A stretch of DNA of 30,431 bases from an uncultured Clostridium sp. (GTDB lineage Bacteria; Bacillota; Clostridia; Peptostreptococcales; Peptostreptococcaceae): NCBI GenBank assembly GCA_900557165.1, contig USRS01000019.1, positions 1 through 30,431 of the forward strand, written 5' to 3'. The position numbers were made by a program, and so were the translations under genes. Shown here piece by piece: positions 8,192 to 15,514 of the stretch. Numbering within the stretch: position 1 is the first letter of the stretch; every line of letters begins with the position of its first letter. Below the pieces are notes generated by a model. It saw only the letters and a program-made list of their open reading frames with translations. It was not told where the DNA came from and did no database searches.

Positions 8192-8220
8192 TTGACATAA
8201 AAAAAGAAACATACTACAAT
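8192..8220 (+). promoter_or_regulatory. Near-consensus sigma-A promoter with no gene
   Basis: TTGACA (8192-8197), exactly 17 bases, then TACAAT (8215-8220): a perfect -35 and a five-of-six -10. Transcription would start near 8227 and meet a strong terminator about 25 bases later, so the product would be about 50 nt. Readthrough would run antisense to the minus-strand gene at 8285-8614. Confidence 0.6.
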
Positions 8221-8248
8221 TGAGTTATAAAAAATAGATAGATAAAAA

Positions 8249-8280
8249 CCGGGGCCTGTTAAGGCCCCCTTAATTTTTTT
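8249..8280. terminator. GC-rich bidirectional terminator
   Basis: GGGGCCT (8251-8257) pairs with AGGCCCC (8262-8268) around a four-base loop. A T-run follows on the plus strand (8274-8280) and a shorter one (five Ts) on the minus strand. It ends the minus-strand gene whose stop lies at 8285 and also caps the short plus-strand unit. Confidence 0.85.
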
Positions 8281-8284
8281 GAAA

Positions 8285-8614
8285 TTATTTTTTATATATG
8301 ATTACTTTTTCTTGATAATTTTTAATTTTAAAGATGCTGTTAGTATAATCAACTTCAAAGTTGGCAAAGGCTGAGAATAAATCTATATCTCTCATAAGAT
8401 GAACAGTCATCAAATGGCTTTCCTTATTAATTCTTATAAGAATAGATCTAACATATGGAAATTGTATTCGAGAATTAAAGAAATTAGACTCTCCTATATT
8501 TATATCAACACATCTATAATTTATATCTATATATAAATCTAAATCATTATCTTCTTCTCTTATTACTCTATAATCAAAGTCGCTATCTAAATTTAAATTT
8601 CCGATTTTTATCAT
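8285..8614 (-). CDS. Small protein of unknown function (109 aa)
   Basis: I do not recognise this protein. It has 109 residues, rich in Asp, Ile and Tyr, with alternating hydrophobic and polar residues that suggest a mostly beta fold. It has no signal peptide, membrane segment or cysteine motif, and only one Cys. GAGGTGAT lies 5 bases before the ATG, and a strong terminator directly follows the stop, so it is very likely a real single-gene unit. The near-consensus promoter at 8192 faces it from the other strand. The neighbours give no clue to its role. Confidence 0.7.
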   Translation of the reverse strand: MIKIGNLNLDSDFDYRVIREEDNDLDLYIDINYRCVDINIGESNFFNSRIQFPYVRSILIRINKESHLMTVHLMRDIDLFSAFANFEVDYTNSIFKIKNYQEKVIIYKK

Positions 8615-8723
8615 TTATATCACCTCAAATAAAAATATTTATATAATTATATGTAATATACAATATAAGCTATTTTGTTTATAAATATCAATATTAATTT
8701 AAAGAAGGATAGATTATGGGGAT

Positions 8724-8820
8724 AAAAAAATAGAGAAGAATAAATTTATTCTTCTCTATTTTAGCAAAAACGTAGCTTCCACTGGGGGAATGAAAGCTTT
8801 ATATTGGGGGAGATTGAGTT
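8724..8820 (-). ncRNA. Candidate C-rich-loop small RNA
   Basis: Read on the minus strand, this region carries CTCCCCCA (near 8811-8804), then a stem AGCTTTC / GGAAGCT (8798-8792 with 8780-8774, one G-U pair) whose 11-base loop contains CCCCC. A perfect 18-bp-arm terminator (8762-8727) and a seven-U tail (8730-8724) follow. C-rich loops that pair with Shine-Dalgarno sequences are a known design in Firmicute small RNAs such as RsaE. No clear promoter was found upstream, so the 5' end is uncertain. The palindrome and C-runs are seen directly; the RNA is inferred. Confidence 0.45.
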
Positions 8821-8900
8821 AAATATTTAAATTACATTAGTATTATTGTCCTTTGATTGAAAATTTATACATAAAAATTAATATTAAATTTATGATAAAT

Positions 8901-8935
8901 AAAAAATTCCAAAGAATATTAAAATCTTTGGAATT
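8901..8935 (-). terminator. Terminator of the 83-aa gene
   Basis: On the minus strand AATTCCAAAGA (8935-8925) pairs with TCTTTGGAATT (8915-8905), and a T-run follows. It starts 11 bases after the stop codon. Confidence 0.85.
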
Positions 8936-8945
8936 AATTAAATAA

Positions 8946-9197
8946 TTATCTCTTAGGATTTATGAACTTTGCACCTAAGTATTTTTTTATATCTTCATCT
9001 GAAGAAAAATCATCGATAAGTATTTCACGACCTGAATCTTCTAATATTACTAAAACTTCAGTATTTCCTTTTAAGAAAGCTTTTTGTACTGTTTCTTCTT
9101 TTACTTCTCTAGTTTTAGTTATTCCCTTTTTAGCTTTTTCAAAATCTTTTGTGAAATAACTTTCCATCATATTGATTACTTTTGTATATCTGTTCAT
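8946..9197 (-). CDS. Small protein of unknown function (83 aa)
   Basis: I do not recognise this protein. It has 83 residues: a Lys/Glu-rich helical first half (to about residue 45), a hydrophobic strand EVLVILEDS, an acidic turn, and a basic C-terminus ending NPKR. It has no cysteines, membrane segment or signal peptide. AGGAGGT sits 9 bases before the ATG and a clear terminator follows the stop, which supports a real gene. It is divergent from the cysteine-cluster gene at 9287, with about 90 bases between them for both promoters. Confidence 0.7.
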   Translation of the reverse strand: MNRYTKVINMMESYFTKDFEKAKKGITKTREVKEETVQKAFLKGNTEVLVILEDSGREILIDDFSSDEDIKKYLGAKFINPKR

Positions 9198-9233
9198 TTA
9201 GTAAGATACCTCCTACAATTTATAGTAATAAAG

Positions 9234-9242
9234 TGATATAAT
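9234..9242 (+). promoter_or_regulatory. Extended -10 promoter for the 9287 gene
   Basis: TGATATAAT gives a perfect TATAAT with the upstream TG of an extended -10 element. It lies about 45 bases before the start codon. No good -35 hexamer is present. Confidence 0.55.
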
Positions 9243-9286
9243 AAGTTTTTGTATTAACCTAATAATTATAACAAGGAGAATGTACA

Positions 9287-10018
9287 ATGGCTAGTATAAA
9301 TAAAGCAGATATTTTAAAAAGTGTAGATTATGCTAAAAAAAATCAACTATTTAATAAGCTTAATAATATATATGATAATTTACCAAAGGGTGAGTGTACA
9401 GGGTGTGGAAGCTGCTGTATGGAATCTGTAGGAATTAATTTAATAGAATTTTTAAATATATATAATTATTTACAAGATAAAGATGAATTAAGAAAAAAAT
9501 CTCTTGGAAGAATAATGGATTATTATTTTATGGAATTTATGAAGAAAAACTGTTGTCCATTTAAAGATGAAAATAATAGATGTGAAATCTATGAAGTAAG
9601 ACCATTAAATTGTAGACTGTTTGGTCACTGGAAAAAAGAAGACTATAATAAAAATTTAAATGATATAACTGAGAAAAATAAACAATATAAAAATATAATG
9701 AAGGGTAAATATGGATTTGATATAAGTGATGAAGTAGTAAACTATAAAATAAAATATTGTGAAGATTTTATACCTGAAAATAGATATTTATCAAAAAGTG
9801 AAAGACTAAGTTTTGCCGATGATTTAATGGTTCTTGATTCAAGACTTTTTACTAAAGGTATTATAGATATAGAATTTAGAGATAGAGGCATTGTAGAATA
9901 TTTTATTGATTCACTATTAAATCAAAATATATCTTATAATATTAAAGTGAGGATTTCTAAAGAACAACATATATCAAAGAGAACTATAGGCAGATTAAAG
10001 CGAATGTTAATTAAATAA
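9287..10018 (+). CDS. YkgJ-type cysteine-cluster protein
   Basis: A 243-residue protein of the YkgJ / zinc-or-iron-chelating cysteine-cluster family. The signature is C37xxC40xxC43C44 (ECTGCGSCC), then C89C90PF and C99...C109 in NRCEIYEVRPLNCR. The conserved cysteines are thought to bind zinc or an iron-sulfur cluster; no enzymatic activity is established for most members. The C-terminal half is basic and less conserved. AAGGAG precedes the ATG, and an extended -10 promoter lies about 45 bases before the start. The MBL hydrolase gene follows after 22 bases, suggesting one operon. The family call is firm; the function is unknown. Confidence 0.85.
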   Translation: MASINKADILKSVDYAKKNQLFNKLNNIYDNLPKGECTGCGSCCMESVGINLIEFLNIYNYLQDKDELRKKSLGRIMDYYFMEFMKKNCCPFKDENNRCEIYEVRPLNCRLFGHWKKEDYNKNLNDITEKNKQYKNIMKGKYGFDISDEVVNYKIKYCEDFIPENRYLSKSERLSFADDLMVLDSRLFTKGIIDIEFRDRGIVEYFIDSLLNQNISYNIKVRISKEQHISKRTIGRLKRMLIK

Positions 10019-10040
10019 TATGAATTGGCAGGTGGAATAA

Positions 10041-10952
10041 GTGAAATTAATAAACATAAAAGGGGACACTTATTACATTAAAGGTGGAACAAATACAGGA
10101 GTAGTTAAATTAGATGAAGATAATGTTTTAATTATAGACCCAGGTCTAGGAGGATTAAGGCCTAAAAAGATAATGGGATTATTAAAAGAAAATAATATGA
10201 AAATAAGTCATATAATTAATACTCATGAACATGAGGATCACTATGAAGGATGTAATCAAATAAAAATAAATGATGAAACTATCCAAATATTATCTTCAAA
10301 AGAAGCAAAAATATATATAGATTTTCCACATAAATTTGCAGATAGTATATTAGGAGGAAAATCTAACATACTTTTAAATCCAAAAGTATCAGATAAAAAA
10401 GAAAATCTAATTAAAATAGACAACGTTGTAAGTGAAGGAAATATTGTATTAAACAATAAAAAAGTAGAAATAATTAAATTAAAAGGTCATAGTGAAGGTA
10501 GTATAGGTGTTTTAACAGAAGATAAAGTACTTTTTGTTGGAGATTTATTTGTGGGAGAAGATATATTTAGAAAATTTGAGCTACTTTTAATGTATGATGT
10601 TAAGTCATATTTAAGTTCAATAGATAAAATAAAAAATCTTGAATTTGAATATATGGTTTTAGGCCATAGTAAAAAAATTTACTCAAAGGAAGAAAGTAAA
10701 CTTCTCATAAAATCACATAGTGATGCAATTAATAAATATATAAATCAAGTCAGAGAATTACTTAAATCACCTATAACCATAGATAATATATTAAAAAATA
10801 TAATAAATAATAATAATTTATCTTGTAATTACACCCAGTATTATTTTTTTAGAAGTACTATAATGTCCATAATTAGTTATTTATGTGATTTAAATCAAGT
10901 GGATTATAGTATAAAACTGGGAGAAATGCTTTATTATTCTAAAAAAGCATAA
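10041..10952 (+). CDS. MBL-fold metallo-hydrolase
   Basis: A 303-residue metallo-beta-lactamase-fold protein. The metal-binding signature HxHxDH is complete: H62-E-H64-E-D66-H67. It is followed by H150 (KGHSEGS), D168 (VGDLF) and H209 (LGHSKK), giving the full two-metal set. This pattern is shared by glyoxalase II-like and other hydrolases, so the substrate cannot be read from the motifs. The C-terminal 90 residues form a helical extension that may shape specificity. The start is GTG with AGGTGG 5 bases upstream; no in-frame ATG near the beginning fits as well. It is probably co-transcribed with the cysteine-cluster gene. Confidence 0.88.
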   Translation: MKLINIKGDTYYIKGGTNTGVVKLDEDNVLIIDPGLGGLRPKKIMGLLKENNMKISHIINTHEHEDHYEGCNQIKINDETIQILSSKEAKIYIDFPHKFADSILGGKSNILLNPKVSDKKENLIKIDNVVSEGNIVLNNKKVEIIKLKGHSEGSIGVLTEDKVLFVGDLFVGEDIFRKFELLLMYDVKSYLSSIDKIKNLEFEYMVLGHSKKIYSKEESKLLIKSHSDAINKYINQVRELLKSPITIDNILKNIINNNNLSCNYTQYYFFRSTIMSIISYLCDLNQVDYSIKLGEMLYYSKKA

Positions 10953-10956
10953 ATTA

Positions 10957-10965
10957 TGATAAAAT
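10957..10965 (+). promoter_or_regulatory. Extended -10 promoter of the alarmone synthetase gene
   Basis: TGATAAAAT (TG, one base, TAAAAT) lies 37 bases before the start codon at 11002 and just after the stop of the MBL gene. Confidence 0.5.
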
Positions 10966-11001
10966 ATATATGATTTGAAACTAGTATAAAGGGTGAATAA
11001 T

Positions 11002-11802
11002 ATGAAGTATGAAAAATGGGATGAAGTATTAGCTCCTTATGAACACGCAGTGGAAGAACTAAAAGTAAAATTTAAAAATATAAGAAAAGAATTTCTTACA
11101 AAGGGTGAATATTCTCCCATAGAATTTGTAACAGGGAGGACGAAGAAAATATCATCTATTATATCTAAAGCCAATAGACTAGAAGCTGAAGATATTGAAA
11201 AAGAAATTGAAGATATAGCTGGAATAAGAATAATGTGTCAGTTTGTTGAAGATATATATACCTTAGTTGATTTAATAAAAGCAAGAACTGATATGACTGT
11301 AATATATGAAAAAGATTATATAACTAATTTTAAAGATAGTGGATATAGAAGCTATCATGTCATAATTAATTATCCAATAAACTCTATAGCTGGATATAAA
11401 GAAATAATTTGTGAAATTCAAATAAGAACATTGGCAATGAATTTCTGGGCAACTATAGAACACTCTTTAAAATATAAATATGAACATTACATACCAGAGG
11501 ATGTGGCAAAGAGGCTTAGAAGAGCTGCTGATGCTGCATTTTTATTAGATCAAGAAATGAGTGAAATTCGAGAAGAAATAATGAAAGCTCAAGTAATGTA
11601 TCAATCAAAATCACTTACTATTAGAGAAGTTTTAAGTGAAATACAAGAGTTATATGATTTAGGGGAAATTAGTAGAGCTATAAATTATCAAAGAAGACTA
11701 GATAGAATAGACAGTCAAAAAGATATTAAAGAAATTGTTGCTCTAAAAGAAGAAATCGAAGTAATATTACAAAATTATAAAAATACGAAAATAGATGATT
11801 AG
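11002..11802 (+). CDS. relQ: Small (p)ppGpp synthetase, RelQ/YjbM-like
   Basis: Makes the alarmones ppGpp and pppGpp by moving pyrophosphate from ATP to GDP or GTP. The 266-residue protein has only a synthetase domain, with no HD hydrolase, TGS or ACT domains. Motifs: DIAGIRIMCQF (71-81, catalytic Asp71), GYRSYHVII (114-122), EIQIRT (138-143) and ATIEHSLKYK (150-159). The C-terminal 90 residues are helical and charged, as in RelQ tetramers, and are longer than in B. subtilis YjbM. A GTG at 10993 is in frame, but AAGGGTG is placed correctly only for the ATG at 11002. RelQ is favoured over RelP by the EHSLKY motif. An extended -10 precedes the gene and a terminator follows it. Confidence 0.9.
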   Translation: MKYEKWDEVLAPYEHAVEELKVKFKNIRKEFLTKGEYSPIEFVTGRTKKISSIISKANRLEAEDIEKEIEDIAGIRIMCQFVEDIYTLVDLIKARTDMTVIYEKDYITNFKDSGYRSYHVIINYPINSIAGYKEIICEIQIRTLAMNFWATIEHSLKYKYEHYIPEDVAKRLRRAADAAFLLDQEMSEIREEIMKAQVMYQSKSLTIREVLSEIQELYDLGEISRAINYQRRLDRIDSQKDIKEIVALKEEIEVILQNYKNTKIDD

Positions 11803-11808
11803 TGGGGG

Positions 11809-11838
11809 GCTGTCTTAATTTTATTAAGACAGCTTTTT
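11809..11838 (+). terminator. Terminator of the alarmone synthetase gene
   Basis: GCTGTCTTAAT (11809-11819) pairs perfectly with ATTAAGACAGC (11823-11833), followed by five Ts. It starts 7 bases after the stop codon. Confidence 0.9.
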
Positions 11839-11875
11839 AAACATAAATATGTTTCACGCTAGGAAGGATGAATAT

Positions 11876-12568
11876 ATGAGTTTATATGCAATAGGTGATT
11901 TACATTTCTCCACAGCAGTAAATAAACCTATGGATGTATTTGGAGATAATTGGGATAATCACCAAGAAAAAATAATAAATAATTGGAAAGAAGTTATAAG
12001 TGATGAAGATACTGTTTTAGTACTTGGAGATACTTCTTGGGCTATAAATATGGATGAGGCAAAAGAAGATTTAGATATAATTAATAATTTGCCAGGAAAG
12101 AAAGTTTTTATTAAAGGAAACCATGATTATTGGTGGTCATCTTTAAATAAGCTTAAAAAGGCTTATGAAGAAATATCCTTTTTACAAAATACATATTATA
12201 AATATGAAAATATAGGTATATGTGGTAGTAGGGGATGGCTTTGTCCAAATGAAGTTAAGTTTGATGAAGATGACGAAAAAATTTATAAAAGAGAACAGTT
12301 AAGAATAAAAATGTCTTTAGATGCTGCTAAAAAAGATGGATGTGAAGAATTTATAGTAATAACTCATTATCCACCAACGAATGATAAATTACAACCATCA
12401 GGGTTTACTGAAATTTATGAAGAATATAATGTTAAAAAAGTTATCTATGGTCACCTGCATGGAAGAGAATTCTTTGATATGGGATTAAAAGGTGAGAGAA
12501 ATGGTGTGGATTATATTTTAGCATCTAGTGATTATATAAATTTTAAACCTATAAAAATAATAGAGTAA
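11876..12568 (+). CDS. Calcineurin-like metallophosphoesterase
   Basis: A 230-residue cytoplasmic metallophosphoesterase with the full set of metal-binding motifs: GDLH (D8, H10), GDTSW (D52), GNHDYWW (N82, H83), THYPPT and YGHLHGR. It is a single compact domain of normal length. The substrate (phosphomonoester, diester or nucleotide) cannot be told from the motifs. An ATG at 11849 is in frame, but AGGAAGG is placed to serve the ATG at 11876, which gives the conserved start MSLYAIGDLHFS. It sits alone after a terminator. The family is certain and the function unknown. Confidence 0.88.
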   Translation: MSLYAIGDLHFSTAVNKPMDVFGDNWDNHQEKIINNWKEVISDEDTVLVLGDTSWAINMDEAKEDLDIINNLPGKKVFIKGNHDYWWSSLNKLKKAYEEISFLQNTYYKYENIGICGSRGWLCPNEVKFDEDDEKIYKREQLRIKMSLDAAKKDGCEEFIVITHYPPTNDKLQPSGFTEIYEEYNVKKVIYGHLHGREFFDMGLKGERNGVDYILASSDYINFKPIKIIE

Positions 12569-12662
12569 GAAATTAAAAAAATGTAAATACTATAAAACAT
12601 AATGTCTAAGAATAATAATTAAGGAATATTAGCAATTTTATTTAATAAAGGAGTGTTAATAA

Positions 12663-13352
12663 ATGAGATGGATGTTAGTATTCATACTTTTATACCTTAT
12701 ACCATTGACGGTACTTTTTAGAAACTATAAAAGTTTCAAAAGAGCGTGCATTTATGGAAGTATTTATGTTATTTTATCAACAACAATAGTAATTTCAAAT
12801 ATATATTTAAGTGGTCTTAAAATAATAGAAGAGACTCTTGATTATTCAGATGATTTGGTATTAGAAACATATTTAGATAATGATAAAAATATATTGAATA
12901 ATAAAGAACTTACAAGAAAATTAGATTTACAGAAAATCGATGATTTCAGAAAGGAAATATATTCTACAGAAAAAAAAGCTTTGATGCCTATGAGAGAATG
13001 CCTTCCTTATACTAATAATCTACAAAAAAGTTTAGCTAATTTAAGTCAAATAAGAAGTGAAGTTTTGTATGCAAAAAATATGTGTGAAGAGGTAGTTAAA
13101 ATATATGATAATATGGATGTTCCCGTATTATCAAAGGATGAATATACACAAGTATTAAAAAGTGCCAAATTAAACGTAAAAAAAACTTATGAACTAAGAA
13201 CTTTAGCAATGGAAAGTAGTTTACAGTTAATAGATACAAAAAATCCTATATATATAAATAAAATAACGGATTATATAAAATTATCTGATAAAGAAATTAA
13301 TACATTTAAAGATAAAATGGATCAATTAAAATCAACAATAAATAAAGAATAA
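12663..13352 (+). CDS. Membrane protein of unknown function
   Basis: I do not recognise the family. The 229-residue protein has two N-terminal membrane helices (about 4-19 and 30-50), separated by a short basic loop (RNYKSFKR), then a long charged helical region rich in Lys, Asp, Asn and Leu with likely coiled-coil character. The basic loop suggests both ends lie outside and the loop inside, but this is uncertain. AAAGGAG precedes the ATG, and a terminator follows 7 bases after the stop. It has no enzyme motif. It may be a sensor or envelope-stress protein, but nothing in the context confirms that. Confidence 0.7.
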   Translation: MRWMLVFILLYLIPLTVLFRNYKSFKRACIYGSIYVILSTTIVISNIYLSGLKIIEETLDYSDDLVLETYLDNDKNILNNKELTRKLDLQKIDDFRKEIYSTEKKALMPMRECLPYTNNLQKSLANLSQIRSEVLYAKNMCEEVVKIYDNMDVPVLSKDEYTQVLKSAKLNVKKTYELRTLAMESSLQLIDTKNPIYINKITDYIKLSDKEINTFKDKMDQLKSTINKE

Positions 13353-13358
13353 TAGAAG

Positions 13359-13385
13359 GAGTATCATTAGCTTGATACTCTTTTT
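13359..13385 (+). terminator. Terminator of the membrane-protein gene
   Basis: GAGTATCA (13359-13366) pairs with TGATACTC (13373-13380) around a six-base loop, followed by TTTTT. Confidence 0.85.
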
Positions 13386-13419
13386 GTTTTTCTATGATAT
13401 GTCAACAATAAGTAAGTTA

Positions 13420-13428
13420 TGCTATAAT
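13420..13428 (+). promoter_or_regulatory. Extended -10 promoter with long leader
   Basis: TGCTATAAT is a full extended -10 element. It lies 122 bases before the next start codon, so the mRNA would carry a leader of about 115 nt. That leader includes a stem of AAACATAC (13481-13488) with GTATGTTT (13506-13513) around a 17-base loop. Confidence 0.55.
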
Positions 13429-13549
13429 ACATATAAATAAATACAAAAAGTAGGACAAGATAACTAAGGTTAAAGATTATAAACATACGAAATAGATACA
13501 AGATGGTATGTTTTAATAACTTGATTGTTAGAAAAGGAGGCGGGATATT

Positions 13550-14035
13550 ATGATACAACTTAAATTAAAGAATAAAAAAGGTCAGCTTAATGTAAATAGT
13601 AAAGAAGTAAAAGATATATTAGGAATTAGATCAGATATTGATTTTGTACAAGATATATCTAATACTATAAATCAAAAAAATATAATGGTATTTGATTGTA
13701 AATTATCAGAAAGCATATTTTCAAAGGAAATAGCTAAACAACTGATTGAAGAATCAGCTGGAGAAATAGATGAATCATTCTTTGATTTATTTTTTGAAGA
13801 TGTAAAAGCCTTCCTAAAGGATACGACAGATGAAATAGAAGCAGAGTTACAAGATATATACTTAGTGGATAATATAAGATGTTGTTTTGATATATATAGT
13901 ATAAATGATGATTTTACAGATTTTAAATTTGTATTTATAGCAAGTTTTAAAGAAACAAGAATAGCTGTTTTAGAAAACCTGGCTAAGATAGTGTCGAAAA
14001 GACAATTGGCAGGTGCATCTAAGTTTTATTGTTAA
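13550..14035 (+). CDS. Protein of unknown function (161 aa)
   Basis: I do not recognise this protein. It has 161 residues and is acidic in the middle (an EIDESFFDLFFEDVKAFL-type helix near 74-91), with a short basic start and a basic C-terminal helix ending KFYC. It has four cysteines in no metal-binding spacing, and no membrane segment. AAAAGGAGG gives a strong ribosome binding site. The gene has its own extended -10 promoter, a long leader and a clear terminator, so it is a stand-alone unit. The alternating hydrophobic pattern suggests a soluble alpha/beta protein. No function is offered. Confidence 0.75.
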   Translation: MIQLKLKNKKGQLNVNSKEVKDILGIRSDIDFVQDISNTINQKNIMVFDCKLSESIFSKEIAKQLIEESAGEIDESFFDLFFEDVKAFLKDTTDEIEAELQDIYLVDNIRCCFDIYSINDDFTDFKFVFIASFKETRIAVLENLAKIVSKRQLAGASKFYC

Positions 14036-14054
14036 ATTTAATCTAGAATTTATG

Positions 14055-14090
14055 AACCAGGACTTACAAGTATTGTCCTGGTTTTGTTTT
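14055..14090 (+). terminator. Terminator of the 161-aa gene
   Basis: AACCAGGAC (14055-14063) pairs perfectly with GTCCTGGTT (14075-14083), followed by a T-rich tail. Confidence 0.9.
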
Positions 14091-14103
14091 TATAATAATT
14101 AAA

Positions 14104-14132
14104 TTGACAATAAAAAGTCTAATAACTACAAT
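14104..14132 (+). promoter_or_regulatory. Consensus promoter of the molybdenum-cofactor operon
   Basis: TTGACA (14104-14109), exactly 17 bases, then TACAAT (14127-14132). It is the same hexamer pair and spacing as the gene-less promoter at 8192. It lies about 70 bases before the MoeA-like gene. Confidence 0.7.
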
Positions 14133-14200
14133 TTATTTAGAAAGCTTATTTTTATAAAAAATTTAGATAGATTATATATTCATAGAGGGGAATGAAGATA

Positions 14201-15235
14201 ATGAAAGAGATAAATACAAAAGATGCTGTTGGGCATGTTCTTTGTCATGATATTACTCAAATAGTTAAAGATAAGGTTAAGGGAGTTGCTTTTAAAAAAG
14301 GACATGTAGTAAAAGAAGAAGATATTGAAAAATTATTATCTTTGGGTAAAGATCATTTATATGTATGGGAGAAAACGGAAGGTATGTTGCATGAAAATGA
14401 AGCAGCCATGTATTTGAGAGATATATGTAAAAATGATTATATGGAACAATCAGATGTTAAAGAGGGAAAAATAGAGTTAAGTGCGACAATAGATGGATTA
14501 TTAAAAGTAGATGTTGAAAAACTTAGACAAGTGAATGCTTTAGGGGAAATGATGATAGCTACTAGACATGGAAATACACCTATAAAAAGAGGCGATAAAT
14601 TGGCAGGAACTAGAATAATACCTTTAATTATCGAAGAGGAAAAAATGAAAAGGGCAAAAGAATTATGTAAAAATGAGCCTATACTTAGTATTAAACCTTA
14701 TGTACATAAAAAAGTAGGAATAGTAACAACTGGTAATGAGGTTTATTATGAAAGGATAAAGGATACATTTGGACCTGTAGTGATGGATAAGGTAAAGGAA
14801 TTTGGTGCCGAAATTCTTGGGCAAACGATTGTAAATGATAATCCAGATAATATAACAAAAGCAATTTTAGATTTTATTGAAAAAGGTGCAGATATGGTTT
14901 TATGTACTGGTGGGATGAGTGTTGACCCGGATGATAAAACACCTAAAGCTATAAAGGATACAGGAGCAGAAATTATTAGTTATGGTGCACCAGTTCTTCC
15001 AGGAGCTATGTTATTACTATCATATTATAAAAAGAATGACAAACTTATACCAATTATAGGATTACCAGGTTGTGTAATGTATTCTAAAAGAACGATTTTT
15101 GACTTAATTCTACCTCGTGTTATGGCAGATGAAAAAATAAGTAAAGATGACCTAAGTAGATTAGGATTAGGTGGATTATGCTTGAATTGTGAAGTATGCC
15201 ATTACCCTAATTGTGGATTTGGGAAAGGAATGTAG
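14201..15235 (+). CDS. MoeA-like molybdopterin-binding protein with C-terminal cysteine cluster
   Basis: A 344-residue protein related to MoeA but with its own character. Residues 170-305 form the molybdopterin-binding (MoCF) fold, with TTGNE (176-180), TGGMS (236-240), DPDDKTP (242-248) and GLPG (287-290). The C-terminus ends in a cysteine set (C327, C330, C333, C338), which ordinary MoeA lacks. The MoeA domain IV normally following the fold is absent. Such proteins occur near clostridial molybdenum enzymes, and a role in cofactor handling is likely but not proven. The first in-frame ATG (14192) is one base from the AGAGGGG site, so the ATG at 14201 (10 bases away) is preferred. It opens the operon and lies just upstream of the decayed true moeA. 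Confidence 0.82.
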   Translation: MKEINTKDAVGHVLCHDITQIVKDKVKGVAFKKGHVVKEEDIEKLLSLGKDHLYVWEKTEGMLHENEAAMYLRDICKNDYMEQSDVKEGKIELSATIDGLLKVDVEKLRQVNALGEMMIATRHGNTPIKRGDKLAGTRIIPLIIEEEKMKRAKELCKNEPILSIKPYVHKKVGIVTTGNEVYYERIKDTFGPVVMDKVKEFGAEILGQTIVNDNPDNITKAILDFIEKGADMVLCTGGMSVDPDDKTPKAIKDTGAEIISYGAPVLPGAMLLLSYYKKNDKLIPIIGLPGCVMYSKRTIFDLILPRVMADEKISKDDLSRLGLGGLCLNCEVCHYPNCGFGKGM

Positions 15236-15259
15236 ATATTTTCAACTTAAATATTATAT

Positions 15260-15503
15260 TCTGTTTACAAAAATAAACCCATACTTTCTTTATCAGGAAA
15301 TTATTTTGCAGTATTGGCAATTTTTGAAACAATAGGAAAAGAACTTATTTATCAAATAAATAGAAATGAGGATTTGAAAGAAAGAAGAAAAAAGGCAATC
15401 TGGAGCAATGTTATCCATGTTAGGATGTAACTGTTTAGTAGACATAAAAGTAGGAACGAAGGAAGTTTTAAGTGGAGACGAAGTAGAAATTATACTTTTG
15501 TAG
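15260..15503 (+). pseudogene. moeA: Decayed moeA, C-terminal remnant
   Basis: MoeA catalyses molybdenum insertion into molybdopterin. Two pieces remain, in different frames. The first (15260 to about 15398) reads KPILSLSGNYFAV followed by FETIGKELIYQI, matching the end of the MoeA MoCF domain. The second (15399-15503) reads SGAMLSMLGCNCLVDI and ends GDEVEIILL-stop, matching the end of MoeA domain IV. The N-terminal two-thirds is missing, and a stretch between the pieces has been deleted with a frame change. The stop at 15501 overlaps the ribosome binding site of the following mobB remnant, showing the original operon spacing. The match is from recalled family patterns, not from an alignment. 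Confidence 0.75.
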
Positions 15504-15514
15504 GAGATAGTTAA

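Larger units (their letters stand above)
7890..8284. other. AT-rich gap upstream of ppaC
   Basis: Apart from the ppaC leader repeat (7907-7929), a consensus promoter (8192-8220) and the terminator at 8249-8280, this stretch is plain AT-rich DNA. No open reading frame is supported on either strand. Confidence 0.6.
8615..8945. other. Gap between two small minus-strand genes
   Basis: No protein gene is supported in these 331 bases. The stretch holds the terminator of the 83-residue gene (8901-8935), a perfect 36-base palindrome (8727-8762) and a locally G-rich segment on the plus strand (8781-8811) that reads as C-rich on the minus strand. The last two may belong to a small RNA, listed separately. 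The remainder is leader for the gene at 8614. Confidence 0.6.
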
